Source of the DNA: Pseudomonas sp. Teo4 | GTDB taxonomy: Bacteria > Pseudomonadota > Gammaproteobacteria > Pseudomonadales > Pseudomonadaceae | DNA length: 64,000 bases | NCBI RefSeq assembly: GCF_034387475.1 | Contig: NZ_JAXCIL010000001.1 | Coordinates: 3,038,001 to 3,102,000, forward strand | Reading direction: 5' to 3' | Shown here: positions 32,165 through 39,374 of the stretch, piece after piece | Layout: every line of letters begins with the position of its first letter | Position numbering within the stretch: the first letter of the stretch is position 1 | Program-made: the position numbers and the translations under genes | Notes under the pieces: model-generated | What the model was told of the DNA's origin: nothing | Database searches by the model: none | Seen by the model: the letters and a program-made list of their open reading frames with translations, nothing else

Positions 32165-32289
32165 CGAAAAACCATCGTAGCCTGATCGAGCGAAAGATCG
32201 CTAATGCTAGCGGAGCGGGGGCAAAATTGCACCCTGCATGGCTCGTCTAAGCTAAGGAACTGGCGCAGGAAGTTCAGGGAGGATAGCCA

Positions 32290-33045
32290 TTGCGAAGACT
32301 GCTGGCCCTGTTGTTGTTCTGGACCACCCACAGCCTGGCGGAGCAGCCGGTGCTGCGCTTCTCCGTGGCCGAAAGCTGGAGCATGCCGCTGATCCGCACC
32401 GAAGACGGCCAGCCGGTGGAGGGCTTGCTGTACGACCTGATGCAAGCCATGGCCCGCGAAGCCGGCGCCCGCCCCGAATATCACATGCTCGCCCGCCTGC
32501 GCCTGCAACAGGCGATGGACGATGGCGATATCGACGTGCGCTGTTACGTCAGCACCCAGTGGTTCAACGACCGGCCGGGTAATTTTGTCTGGAGCATTCC
32601 ACTGTTCGTGCAGCGCGATCTATTAGTCGCCCGCCCTGCCGACAGCGCCCCCACCCGACCTGAGCAATTGCCACCGCAAGCGATCGGTACCGTGCTCGGG
32701 TATACCTACACGACCCTGGAGCCGCTGTTCGCCACCGGCAAGCTGCACCGCGAGGACAGCCGCAATCAGGAGCTGGCACTGCAAAAGCTCGAGATTGGCC
32801 GCTATCGCCATGCGGTGAGCAATCAGTTGTCACTGGGATGGTTCAACCAGCGACTACCTGCCGAACAACGCTTGCAGGCGGTGGCGGTGCTGGAGGAGCA
32901 ATCACTGGGGTGCATGGTGCGCAATGACCCGGCGATACCGACACAAGCGGCATTGAGGGCGCTGGTGAGGCTGAAGCAGTCAGGGGCGATAGAGCAGATT
33001 ACCCGGCGGTATGGGGCTGCGGAGTATTCGGTGGCTCGGCCTTGA
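32290..33045 (+). CDS. Periplasmic substrate-binding (transporter-type) protein
   Basis: This 251-residue protein has a short signal peptide (MRRLLALLLFWTTHSLA) and an SBP_bac_3-like fold (VLRFSVAESWSMPLI, EGLLYDLMQAMAREAG, GTVLGYTYTTLEPLF). It begins at TTG 32290, a choice supported by a strong GGGAGGA six bases upstream and by the lack of a nearby ATG. No permease genes are adjacent. It is the last chromosomal gene before the island. Confidence 0.78.
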   Translation: MRRLLALLLFWTTHSLAEQPVLRFSVAESWSMPLIRTEDGQPVEGLLYDLMQAMAREAGARPEYHMLARLRLQQAMDDGDIDVRCYVSTQWFNDRPGNFVWSIPLFVQRDLLVARPADSAPTRPEQLPPQAIGTVLGYTYTTLEPLFATGKLHREDSRNQELALQKLEIGRYRHAVSNQLSLGWFNQRLPAEQRLQAVAVLEEQSLGCMVRNDPAIPTQAALRALVRLKQSGAIEQITRRYGAAEYSVARP

Positions 33046-33126
33046 TTGCGGTGATACCCGCGACCTCGGAGCAAAACCTGGAGCAAGGATCAAGAACAGA
33101 AGACAGGGGCATTTTTCAACCCCAGA

Positions 33127-33204
33127 AATGGAGGCGGCCCCACCAGCCACACCCCGGCACTCAATGTCCCCGCCTTGGCTGCTCCCTTCCGGGCCTGACC
33201 AGGT
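33127..33204 (-). repeat. Left attachment repeat (attL) within ffs sequence
   Basis: This 78-bp block is identical to 47816-47893. It contains the SRP RNA core (read on the minus strand: CAGGCCCGGAAGGGAGCAGC) and the 3' end of ffs. Beyond 33204 the two copies differ. Confidence 0.95.
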
Positions 33205-33239
33205 GGCATGCAAGCATGCTCGGTAATCAATGCAGGGCT
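33133..33239 (-). pseudogene. Hybrid second 4.5S RNA-like sequence at the left junction
   Basis: On the minus strand the true ffs 3' part is preceded by a different 5' half supplied by the island. It still has GCATTGATTACC and an AGCCCT that can pair with GGGGC near the 3' end, but replaces a few bases by GAGCATGCTTGCATGCC. It could fold like an SRP RNA. No convincing promoter was seen, so it is probably silent; expression is untested. Confidence 0.55.
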
Positions 33240-33333
33240 TATGGGGCGAGGGTTTCAGGCTGATGAGGTAGTTCGCCACCCACCTTTGCAGCCACTCAGC
33301 ATAGGGGCTCAAAAACCGGGGTGTAGCCAGCAC

Positions 33334-33368
33334 TGTCACACTTTGCTGTAACACTTTGGTGTCACACC
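33334..33368 (+). repeat. Tandem 13-bp integrase arm-type repeats
   Basis: Three consecutive units of 13-bp period lie here: TGTCACACTTTG (33334), TGTAACACTTTG (33347) and TGTCACACC (33360), ending at the integrase start codon. Another TGTAACACTTTG is at 33442-33453 inside the gene, and TGTCACACTT is at 47761-47770 near the right end. The layout fits arm-type binding sites that also overlap the int promoter. Confidence 0.7.
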
Positions 33369-33369
33369 C

Positions 33370-34671
33370 ATGGCCTACATCATCAAGCGCGGGGCGCTCT
33401 ACTATCTGAATTTCAAGCTGCCGAAGCACCTCTTCCCGAGGTGTAACACTTTGCGTTTGAGCCTGAACATCAGGCACCGGCAGAGCGCCCTGTTCATTGC
33501 CGCAGCACTGGTCCAGCGACTGCATCACTACCTTAGCGAGCACCCGCTAACAGACCTTCAGACACTTCGTGCACTATGTTCGCAGTGGCGGGACTCAGCC
33601 CCCACACCTGCCATTCCTGTAGCACTACGGGCGAGTTCGACGACTCCAGTGAAGGCCGGACACGACAACCCTACCCTCGCCGCCCTATCGAGGCTCTATA
33701 TAGAAGAAGGGAAACGTGGCGGCACATGGCGGCAGGTCAGTGCGGATGAAGTCGAGCGTGCGTTATCTGACCTGTTCGAGCTAATGGGTGACATGCCTGC
33801 CATAGCCTTCGATGCTCAGCAAGCACGCACACTCAAGGAGAGGCTAAGCCGCTGTCCCCAGTACTTTGGCTTACGCCCCGAGTTCAAGGGGAAGACCCTG
33901 AGGCAGGTGGTCGAGTCGGACAGCAACTACAAGACCATCACCGCCGTAACGGTGAACAACCGGCTACGCAAGCTCACCGCCTTCATGAACTGGTGCAAAT
34001 CAAACGGCTATATAGCCGAAAATCCTCTAGCCGGGATTAAGGTGATGACGGGATCAGCGAAGGATGCACGACTATCCTTTGACCGCCACGACCTTGTAGC
34101 CCTGCTCAACCACGAAGCGCTGCAAAAGGAAGCCAGCAAGCACCCTTGGCGATACTGGTTGCCACTTCTCGGGCGAGCCACCGGAGCACGACTGGAAGAG
34201 CTCTGCCAACTGCGCATCGATGACTTCATCGAGCAGCACGGCATCCAGTGCATTCGCATTGACGACTCTCGTGAAGGCCAGAACCTAAAGAATGCAAGCA
34301 GCCGTCGCGTGCTCCCCCTGCACCCTACCCTGATCGACCTTGGCCTGTTACAGCACGTTGAGTCAGTCAGGGTTACCGGGGGTGATCGCCTGTTCCCTGA
34401 GTTGGAAGCCGTGCGAGGAAAGCTGGGCCACGCACCATCGAAATGGTTTGGCCGCTACAAGGTGAAGCAAGGCATCACCGACCCCAAGAAAACGTTTCAT
34501 AGTTTTCGCCACACATTGATTGACGACTTGCGGGATGCAGGCGTTCAGGACTCTCTCATCAAGCGTATTGCCGGCCACGAGGACGGAGCGGTAACCTTCA
34601 GTATCTACGGAAGCCGTAACCCACTGAAGGCGATGCTTGACGTAATCCGCCATATTGCCGTACCCCTATGA
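33370..34671 (+). CDS. Tyrosine recombinase (island integrase)
   Basis: This 433-residue phage-type integrase has the catalytic set visible in order: Arg in GATGARLEEL, Lys/Arg region NASSRRVLPLHP, HSFRHT, GHEDG and the nucleophile Tyr in FSIYG near the C-terminus. An N-terminal arm-binding region and a SAM-like core-binding domain precede them. It adjoins the left repeat in ffs. No Shine-Dalgarno is evident and its start abuts three arm-type repeats, suggesting autoregulation. It should excise and insert the island at ffs. Confidence 0.95.
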   Translation: MAYIIKRGALYYLNFKLPKHLFPRCNTLRLSLNIRHRQSALFIAAALVQRLHHYLSEHPLTDLQTLRALCSQWRDSAPTPAIPVALRASSTTPVKAGHDNPTLAALSRLYIEEGKRGGTWRQVSADEVERALSDLFELMGDMPAIAFDAQQARTLKERLSRCPQYFGLRPEFKGKTLRQVVESDSNYKTITAVTVNNRLRKLTAFMNWCKSNGYIAENPLAGIKVMTGSAKDARLSFDRHDLVALLNHEALQKEASKHPWRYWLPLLGRATGARLEELCQLRIDDFIEQHGIQCIRIDDSREGQNLKNASSRRVLPLHPTLIDLGLLQHVESVRVTGGDRLFPELEAVRGKLGHAPSKWFGRYKVKQGITDPKKTFHSFRHTLIDDLRDAGVQDSLIKRIAGHEDGAVTFSIYGSRNPLKAMLDVIRHIAVPL

Positions 34672-34743
34672 TTTCCGCGAAACAAGCCTGTGCATCAGCT
34701 CGCTGGAGCTGCCAGGTATAGAGGGAGGGCCGCTCCGATTAGC

Positions 34744-34968
34744 CTAACCGGATGCGGCACCACTAAGACCAGAGACCAGAGAAAGGCCGAAATATTTTCG
34801 CATAAGGGGGTTGACTCCATGTAAGCACTCGCGTAGATTCTCGCCATCACCAAGTGACAGGTGATCAACAAGGCCCGCATTGGCCAACTGCAACACCCAC
34901 CTCCCTGCAGATTCGTTAAAACAACGAATGGTTAGCACGGAGGTTTCGTCGTGTCCGGAATTCAGCAA
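34744..34968 (-). CDS. Small hypothetical protein (uncertain)
   Basis: A 74-codon frame (MLNSGHDETSVLTIRCFNES, later LVDHLSLGDGENLRECLHGV) reads plausibly as a small globular protein, but I do not recognise it. A good plus-strand promoter lies inside it, so it may be spurious or an antisense gene. Confidence 0.3.
   Translation of the reverse strand: MLNSGHDETSVLTIRCFNESAGRWVLQLANAGLVDHLSLGDGENLRECLHGVNPLMRKYFGLSLVSGLSGAASG
34811..34839 (+). promoter_or_regulatory. Candidate sigma-70 promoter upstream of the ClpP-like gene
   Basis: TTGACT (34811-34816) and TAGATT (34834-34839) are separated by 17 bp. Transcription from here would give a leader of about 520 bases before the ClpP-like gene. 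Confidence 0.5.
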
Positions 34969-35367
34969 GTTCCGACCGCATCAGCCCTAGTTTTAATTAC
35001 TTGAGTAACCACCATGCCATGATTGCAAGATGAGTCCGTGCCCGAAAAACGCCTTCAAAACACCGCCGGAGAACAACTGTATGACGTAAGAGAATCGCCC
35101 TTCATACCTGGCTGAGCATAGAGCCAGTACATCAGTACGATTCCATATACCACCAGCACGACGGAACTTTAAGTTTCCGTGACGGCACCCTGCGACCCAA
35201 AAAACACAACTAAACCGACCACAGGATAGACAGATGCATTAGCCACTTCACCGACACTTACACCGACACCCACAAACTTAATTCAACAGGCCACCCAAAC
35301 CCGCACAAGCTCTTAATTTCGAGCGACGGTTACCTATTGCCTGAAATCCGTAAAAGAAGATAACCAA

Positions 35368-36060
35368 ATGAAATACCAAGCCAACATTGACGCCATAGAA
35401 CTCGAAAGCATTTACCGCCCGAAGAACATCCTAGCCAAGCAGCGAGTTTCGACGCAATACGTTGTCCCGCTCACCGGCCCTATTGGCGAAATCCATGAGT
35501 ATGGCGAGTTCATCAACATCCTTGCCCATGCGGGAGAGGAAGATCAAGTATATATCCAACTCTCATCACCAGGCGGAAGCCTGGAGACTTGCGACTATCT
35601 TTGCCGTCGAATGGAAGAATGCGAAGCTCACATCACTGTAGAGATTGGAATGACTTGCGCCTCAGCTGCTTCTGCTATAGCCCTACAAGCCGAGGACTGG
35701 GTGATTTACGATAGCAGCACTATGATGATTCAACCTTATTACTACTCACCAGGGTACGGAAAGGAATCGGACATCCGGTCGAGAATGGAATACATGGATC
35801 GACTAAATTGGGAATGGATTGAGCGAACCTACGAAGGCTTTCTCTGCGAGGAAGAAATTATCGAAACCCTAGAACACGGCAATGATCTATATCTCTACGC
35901 AGACGATCTACGGGAACGAATGCCGCTACTCAATGAGTATCGCAAGGAGCTTAAGACCCGACGTTCCGAAGAGATCATGCAACACTGGGAACACCAAAAA
36001 AACAGCAACAGCATAGAGGCGTTATATCATTTAGACCCCATTACCACCAGCAAGAGTTAA
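35368..36060 (+). CDS. Phage-type ClpP-like serine protease fold, atypical active site
   Basis: This 230-residue protein has the ClpP/crotonase fold: SSPGGS (66-71) forms the oxyanion-type loop and CASAAS (97-102) places Ser102 where ClpP has its nucleophile. The following strand reads MMIQPYYY (119-126) where ClpP has MIHQP, so the catalytic His is missing or replaced. The acidic C-terminal half (EWIERTYEGFLCEEEIIETL) is typical of phage versions. It follows a long leader. It may be a regulatory pseudoprotease, or the His may lie elsewhere. Confidence 0.8.
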   Translation: MKYQANIDAIELESIYRPKNILAKQRVSTQYVVPLTGPIGEIHEYGEFINILAHAGEEDQVYIQLSSPGGSLETCDYLCRRMEECEAHITVEIGMTCASAASAIALQAEDWVIYDSSTMMIQPYYYSPGYGKESDIRSRMEYMDRLNWEWIERTYEGFLCEEEIIETLEHGNDLYLYADDLRERMPLLNEYRKELKTRRSEEIMQHWEHQKNSNSIEALYHLDPITTSKS

Positions 36061-36127
36061 CTCTAAGTATTCGCAAGGACATTCCGCCGCCCGAATAAAC
36101 ACGAACAACCAACTAGTGGAGACAGCC

Positions 36128-36136
36128 ATGACTTAG
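36128..36136 (+). other. Start-Thr-stop minigene with Shine-Dalgarno
   Basis: ATG ACT TAG is preceded by GGAGA (36118-36122) with 5-base spacing, in the 196-bp gap between the ClpP-like and Rha genes. Similar units lie at 35014, 35081, 35234 and 37386. Confidence 0.4.
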
Positions 36137-36256
36137 ACCCAACCTAAACCGCAACGACCTCGCCCAGCGCCTAATCAATGCGCGAGACAACTTTAAACGC
36201 CCATTCTAATCGCTACCAAACCATCGCGACGGGCTGCTACACCCAAAATTTAAGAG

Positions 36257-37084
36257 ATGAGTTATATCATGCAAACTAATACCTTTCCTGAGCAGAGCCA
36301 AATCGTAAACCCAATCACCACCTCCAACTTCATGGCATTCGATACTCCGCTTCAGACACTGACAGTTGATTACGATAACCACACAATCAACCCAATCGCC
36401 ATGAGCAGCATGGAGATCGCTGATCTGGTGGGGAGCCGTCACGACAATGTGAAAATCAGCATCGAGCGACTGGTAGATCGCGGAGTAATTGAAGCTCCTG
36501 CATTGCAGGACCTTCGCACTTTGAGTGGCCAAGCTAGCAAGGAATATATTTTCGCTGGTGAACAAGGCAAGCGTGACAGTATTGTTGTCGTCGCTCAGCT
36601 CTCACCAGAGTTCACCGCAACCTTAGTTGATCGCTGGCGCGAGCTGGAGGCAGAGAAAAAACATGACTCCCTTGCTATGCCGAACAATCTTAGTGGAGCC
36701 CTGAATCTTGCGTGCATGCTTGCTTATAAAGTAGAGGCACTGGAACAGCAGGCTACCGAAAACCTCGACAAGCTTGAATTCTACGAAGAGATGGTAAATA
36801 CGACGCAGCTATTCAGCGTATCTACAGTTGCCAAAACGCAAGATACAGGGCCGATTCGCTTGTTTGCCTACATGCGTGACCACAAAATCCTAATGTCGAA
36901 GCGCTATAAGTTCAATGAGCCCTACCAAGTACATTTGGATGCTGGGCGATTCCATGTAAGGTGGGCTCACTACAAAGACGAGTTGACTGGTGAAATTGAG
37001 TTGAAAGCAACTCCATACTTCACAGGCAAAGGAGTCACTTGGATCAAACAGTTCATCGCCAAGCACGGTCGCGACGGATTGTAA
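36257..37084 (+). CDS. Rha/KilAC phage antirepressor-type regulator
   Basis: This 275-residue protein has an N-terminal Rha domain (MSSMEIADLVGSRHDNVKISIERL, then YIFAGEQGKRDSIVVVAQLS). A C-terminal phage antirepressor KilAC-like domain follows (YEEMVNTTQLFSVSTVAK, GPIRLFAYMRDHKILM, YFTGKGVTWIKQF). Rha-type proteins alter phage development and host range control. A second ATG 12 bases downstream (36269) has AAGAG at good spacing and could be the start. It lies in the same direction as the ClpP-like and HTH genes. Confidence 0.88.
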   Translation: MSYIMQTNTFPEQSQIVNPITTSNFMAFDTPLQTLTVDYDNHTINPIAMSSMEIADLVGSRHDNVKISIERLVDRGVIEAPALQDLRTLSGQASKEYIFAGEQGKRDSIVVVAQLSPEFTATLVDRWRELEAEKKHDSLAMPNNLSGALNLACMLAYKVEALEQQATENLDKLEFYEEMVNTTQLFSVSTVAKTQDTGPIRLFAYMRDHKILMSKRYKFNEPYQVHLDAGRFHVRWAHYKDELTGEIELKATPYFTGKGVTWIKQFIAKHGRDGL

Positions 37085-37416
37085 GGACATGGGTCACGCT
37101 CACGAGCTTGAGCCCCCTAGCTTGTAATCCTCGGGTTTGCCTCGCTAAGCGCTAACAACATGGACGTATTTCCCCAGGACGACGTTATGCACCGATCTGG
37201 ACGTAATACTCATTAACGGTGGCTGGCGCAATCAAACCAGCCATCGCCTAGCGCCAAACTTCAAATAGCCACAGCTAGCTCACTCAAAGTCAATAGCCCA
37301 CTGAGCAGAGCGGATTTCGTGCCGCCTGCAATTTTGGCTACAAGTTCCTGCCGCTAACTAACGGAACACAACTGAGGGTTTGCATATGAACTGACACCAG
37401 ACAAATAGCAAAATAC
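37085..37416. other. Gene-free leader before the AT-hook/HTH gene
   Basis: This 332-bp region contains a hairpin GGTGGCTGG/CCAGCCATC (about 37218-37246) and the minigene ATG AAC TGA at 37386-37394. A GAGGG lies 7 bases upstream of the minigene and the next gene's ATG is 22 bases downstream. No gene is recognised. Confidence 0.55.
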
Positions 37417-38253
37417 ATGAAACAGAACCACCTTAATAGCGACACTATCGAACTACTCTCCCAATCTGAACTCAAAGCGCTAGACGCACGAATCGGAGCC
37501 AACGCTGACAAATGGCTTAAAGATCACGCACCGAAGACCAAGAGCAAGGCCAAACGTGAGCCCAAGAGTAATCGTGGAAGAAAGCCAAAGGTAGTTGAAA
37601 ATCCTTTCTTCGGATTCATTGGCAGTACATCGCACTGGGGTCGCTACCCAGTGTTTGCAGAAAGCATCATCGAAGGAGCTGCACGACTGGACTGGCATGA
37701 TCGCCCTATCGGAAAGGGTGGAAAGTCCATGCCATTGTCTGTAAGCAACATCGCTGTGATCCTGGAAAGCTTGCCAGTCATTTCAAACGAAGCTGTGGAA
37801 GACTTGTTGCACTTGGGTGAGCGACACGCTCGACGTTACTTTAAAGCGATGCAACTCATCATTCCTCAAATGATGGAGAGACGCCCTCGCTCACTCATCA
37901 ATGAGATGGATGGTGTCGAGCCTGAACCAAAAGCCTGCGAATGGGAGGACCGTGATGATGCGTGTGCCCCAAGCGCCGAAGCGCTGGACAAGCTGCACCA
38001 TGACCTTCGTACCTTGACTGAATACAAGACTGCTGAAGAATACGAGGCGGAGTTTTACTCTTTCACCACTCAGTCGAACTCAGTCAACTTCTCCACTCGC
38101 CAACAGCACCCAATGAAGGCCAAAGTGGTGCAGATGCTACTGGAGGGCGCCACATGCAAAGCTGTTGAGCAAGAGACTTCGGTATCCGCGAAGACAATCA
38201 GGAAGTGGCGGGACGAGATGATCACTGCACAAGGACCGCTGCAAGCCGCCTGA
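37417..38253 (+). CDS. AT-hook and HTH-containing phage-like protein of unknown function
   Basis: This 278-residue protein is not recognised as a family. It has a Lys-rich segment with an AT-hook-like RGRKPK (53-58). A central region (GFIGSTSHWGRYPVFAESII, VEDLLHLGERHARRYFKAMQ) follows. A C-terminal transposase-type helix-turn-helix (MKAKVVQMLLEGATCKAVEQ, SVSAKTIRKWRDEM) ends it. Together these indicate a DNA-binding protein, perhaps an initiator for the stem-loop array that begins 50 bp after its stop; that link is inference. It has no ribosome-binding site of its own and may be coupled to the preceding minigene. Confidence 0.7.
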   Translation: MKQNHLNSDTIELLSQSELKALDARIGANADKWLKDHAPKTKSKAKREPKSNRGRKPKVVENPFFGFIGSTSHWGRYPVFAESIIEGAARLDWHDRPIGKGGKSMPLSVSNIAVILESLPVISNEAVEDLLHLGERHARRYFKAMQLIIPQMMERRPRSLINEMDGVEPEPKACEWEDRDDACAPSAEALDKLHHDLRTLTEYKTAEEYEAEFYSFTTQSNSVNFSTRQQHPMKAKVVQMLLEGATCKAVEQETSVSAKTIRKWRDEMITAQGPLQAA

Positions 38254-38934
38254 TCCACGCCCGTCGGGGGGAGTAATTCGGCCGCATGTATCAAAGGCCA
38301 AGTGCCAACTTCCGCCAATGGGCGGAATGGGGCACAATCGCCAAAGCGGAAGCTTTGAGATTAACCACTTCTACTTATTATTTCGTGGCGTGAACGCCAC
38401 AGCAGGACCGCATGTGCCTGAAGCACGACTAACAACTCTATTAAGCAGGGGAAGAAAGGGGCAAGCAAGCCCCTTCCCGCTCTTGATCTTCCTTTCAACC
38501 TTGCTTAGAGCTGTAGAGGTTACTACAACGTGACGGAACGTCACCATGTATCGGCACAGTTCAAATCAAAAGCTCCGGGGGGCTTTTCTGCCCTGCCCCC
38601 CTGATTACAAGCATGCCGTAAGGCAAGGTAACGATTCTAGGTAGCAAGTGGGAGCGGGGCTACACTGCCCCTCCCCGCTCTTGATCTTACTTCTAATTCT
38701 ACAATCATCGCGTGCAACACAATCTAGTAACGGTACGTTACATCTAATTCTACAGCTGAACCCAAGTTGATCGGGGGCTTTCACCTCTGCCCCCGCCTCT
38801 ATAACTATCATGCCGCAGGCATTCGAGGAACGCTAACTATGCAGGACGGTGTGGTGCGTCACCACCCACATCTAATCCAGGCAGACAACACCAGAAGCCA
38901 AGAGTGACAACTCTGCTCAGCCCCTACAGCACAC
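38254..38934. ncRNA. Array of duplicated stem-loop cassettes (candidate structured RNA or ssDNA element)
   Basis: No gene is visible in 681 bp. Two homologous cassettes (A about 38445-38625, B about 38652-38822) share the order: GC stem; the string CCCGCTCTTGATCTT; a 6-bp stem; a GGGGGC/GCCCCC stem; and a TGCC/GGCA stem. The 6-bp stem is GTGACG/CGTCAC in A (38530-38544) and GTAACG/CGTTAC in B (38727-38741). Further versions are GTGGCG/CGCCAC (38385-38400) and GTGGTG/CACCAC (38851-38865). The third stem is GGGGGGC/GCCCCCC in A (38577-38601) and CGGGGGC/GCCCCCG in B (38772-38795). Paired substitutions indicate selection on folding. Strand is undetermined. Confidence 0.6.
38302..38335. other. 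Two-part hairpin at the head of the stem-loop array
   Basis: GTGCC/GGCAC (outer, 5 bp) and TTCCGCC/GGCGGAA (inner, 7 bp) enclose loop AATG, with three unpaired bases on each side between stems. A second small hairpin AAAGC-GGAA-GCTTT with a GNRA-type loop follows at 38343-38356. Confidence 0.7.
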
Positions 38935-39279
38935 TCAAACCCGTTCTTCGGGCTTCATCACCTGAAGAACAAGGGGGCTAATGATGCACTCAAGTGGACC
39001 GCCCGGTTCGATACTCACATTTACCAAGTCGATCCAGCCCCCATCGACAAGGTGAGCGAGTTCCTTGGTGAGCTTACGGAGGGTAACGTCGCACTCATGG
39101 GCGATAGCAGCCTGTGACACCCGCACTACTCCGCCCTCTCCCACGTTCGACCAAAGGGCAAGAAGGATGGCACCACAAGAACGGTGTGAAAGCACCAGCT
39201 TAAGGGCGCACCTCATGGCTTCAGGCGTGAAGTACACGGAGCCCTGGGATACAGGGGAATTAGAAGCTACCTCGGTCAT
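38935..39279 (-). CDS. Small winged-helix-type regulator (hypothetical)
   Basis: This 114-residue protein has a helix-turn-helix-like core (VSQAAIAHECDVTLRKLTKE followed by LAHLVDGGWIDLVNVSIEPG), resembling winged-helix phage or plasmid control proteins. It is divergent from an XRE repressor gene 95 bp away, as in phage switch regions. It reads toward the stem-loop array. The exact family is not recognised. Confidence 0.6.
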   Translation of the reverse strand: MTEVASNSPVSQGSVYFTPEAMRCALKLVLSHRSCGAILLALWSNVGEGGVVRVSQAAIAHECDVTLRKLTKELAHLVDGGWIDLVNVSIEPGGPLECIISPLVLQVMKPEERV

Positions 39280-39374
39280 CGGCTCGATCCTTAGGCACCC
39301 GCGAGGGCTGACCCTTCAACGAATGTCACGATTAGTGTGTGTCCGATTAGATCACATCCGCTGACCATGAGGGA
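39280..39374. promoter_or_regulatory. Divergent switch region between regulators
   Basis: The 95-bp gap contains CGATTAG twice in direct orientation (39329-39335 and 39344-39350, 15 bp apart) and TGTG/CACA flanks around the second. They are candidate operators for the XRE or winged-helix protein. Confidence 0.45.

Larger units (their letters stand above)
34672..35367. other. Long leader-like region with relict frames and minigenes
   Basis: This 696-bp stretch has no firm gene. It holds a sigma-70-like promoter (34811-34839), a hairpin ATTCGTT/AACGAAT (34911-34929) and a small antisense frame (34744-34968). Protein-like but stop-interrupted frames lie at about 35024-35215. Start-X-stop minigenes lie at 35014, 35081 and 35234. 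It may be a regulatory leader or decayed coding DNA. Confidence 0.55.

Noticed and set aside
38254..38934. CRISPR array or integron attC cluster as the explanation for the repeats
   Set aside because: Repeats are structural rather than identical, spacers are irregular, no cas or integron integrase is near, and no RYYYAAC/GTTRRRY core is present.
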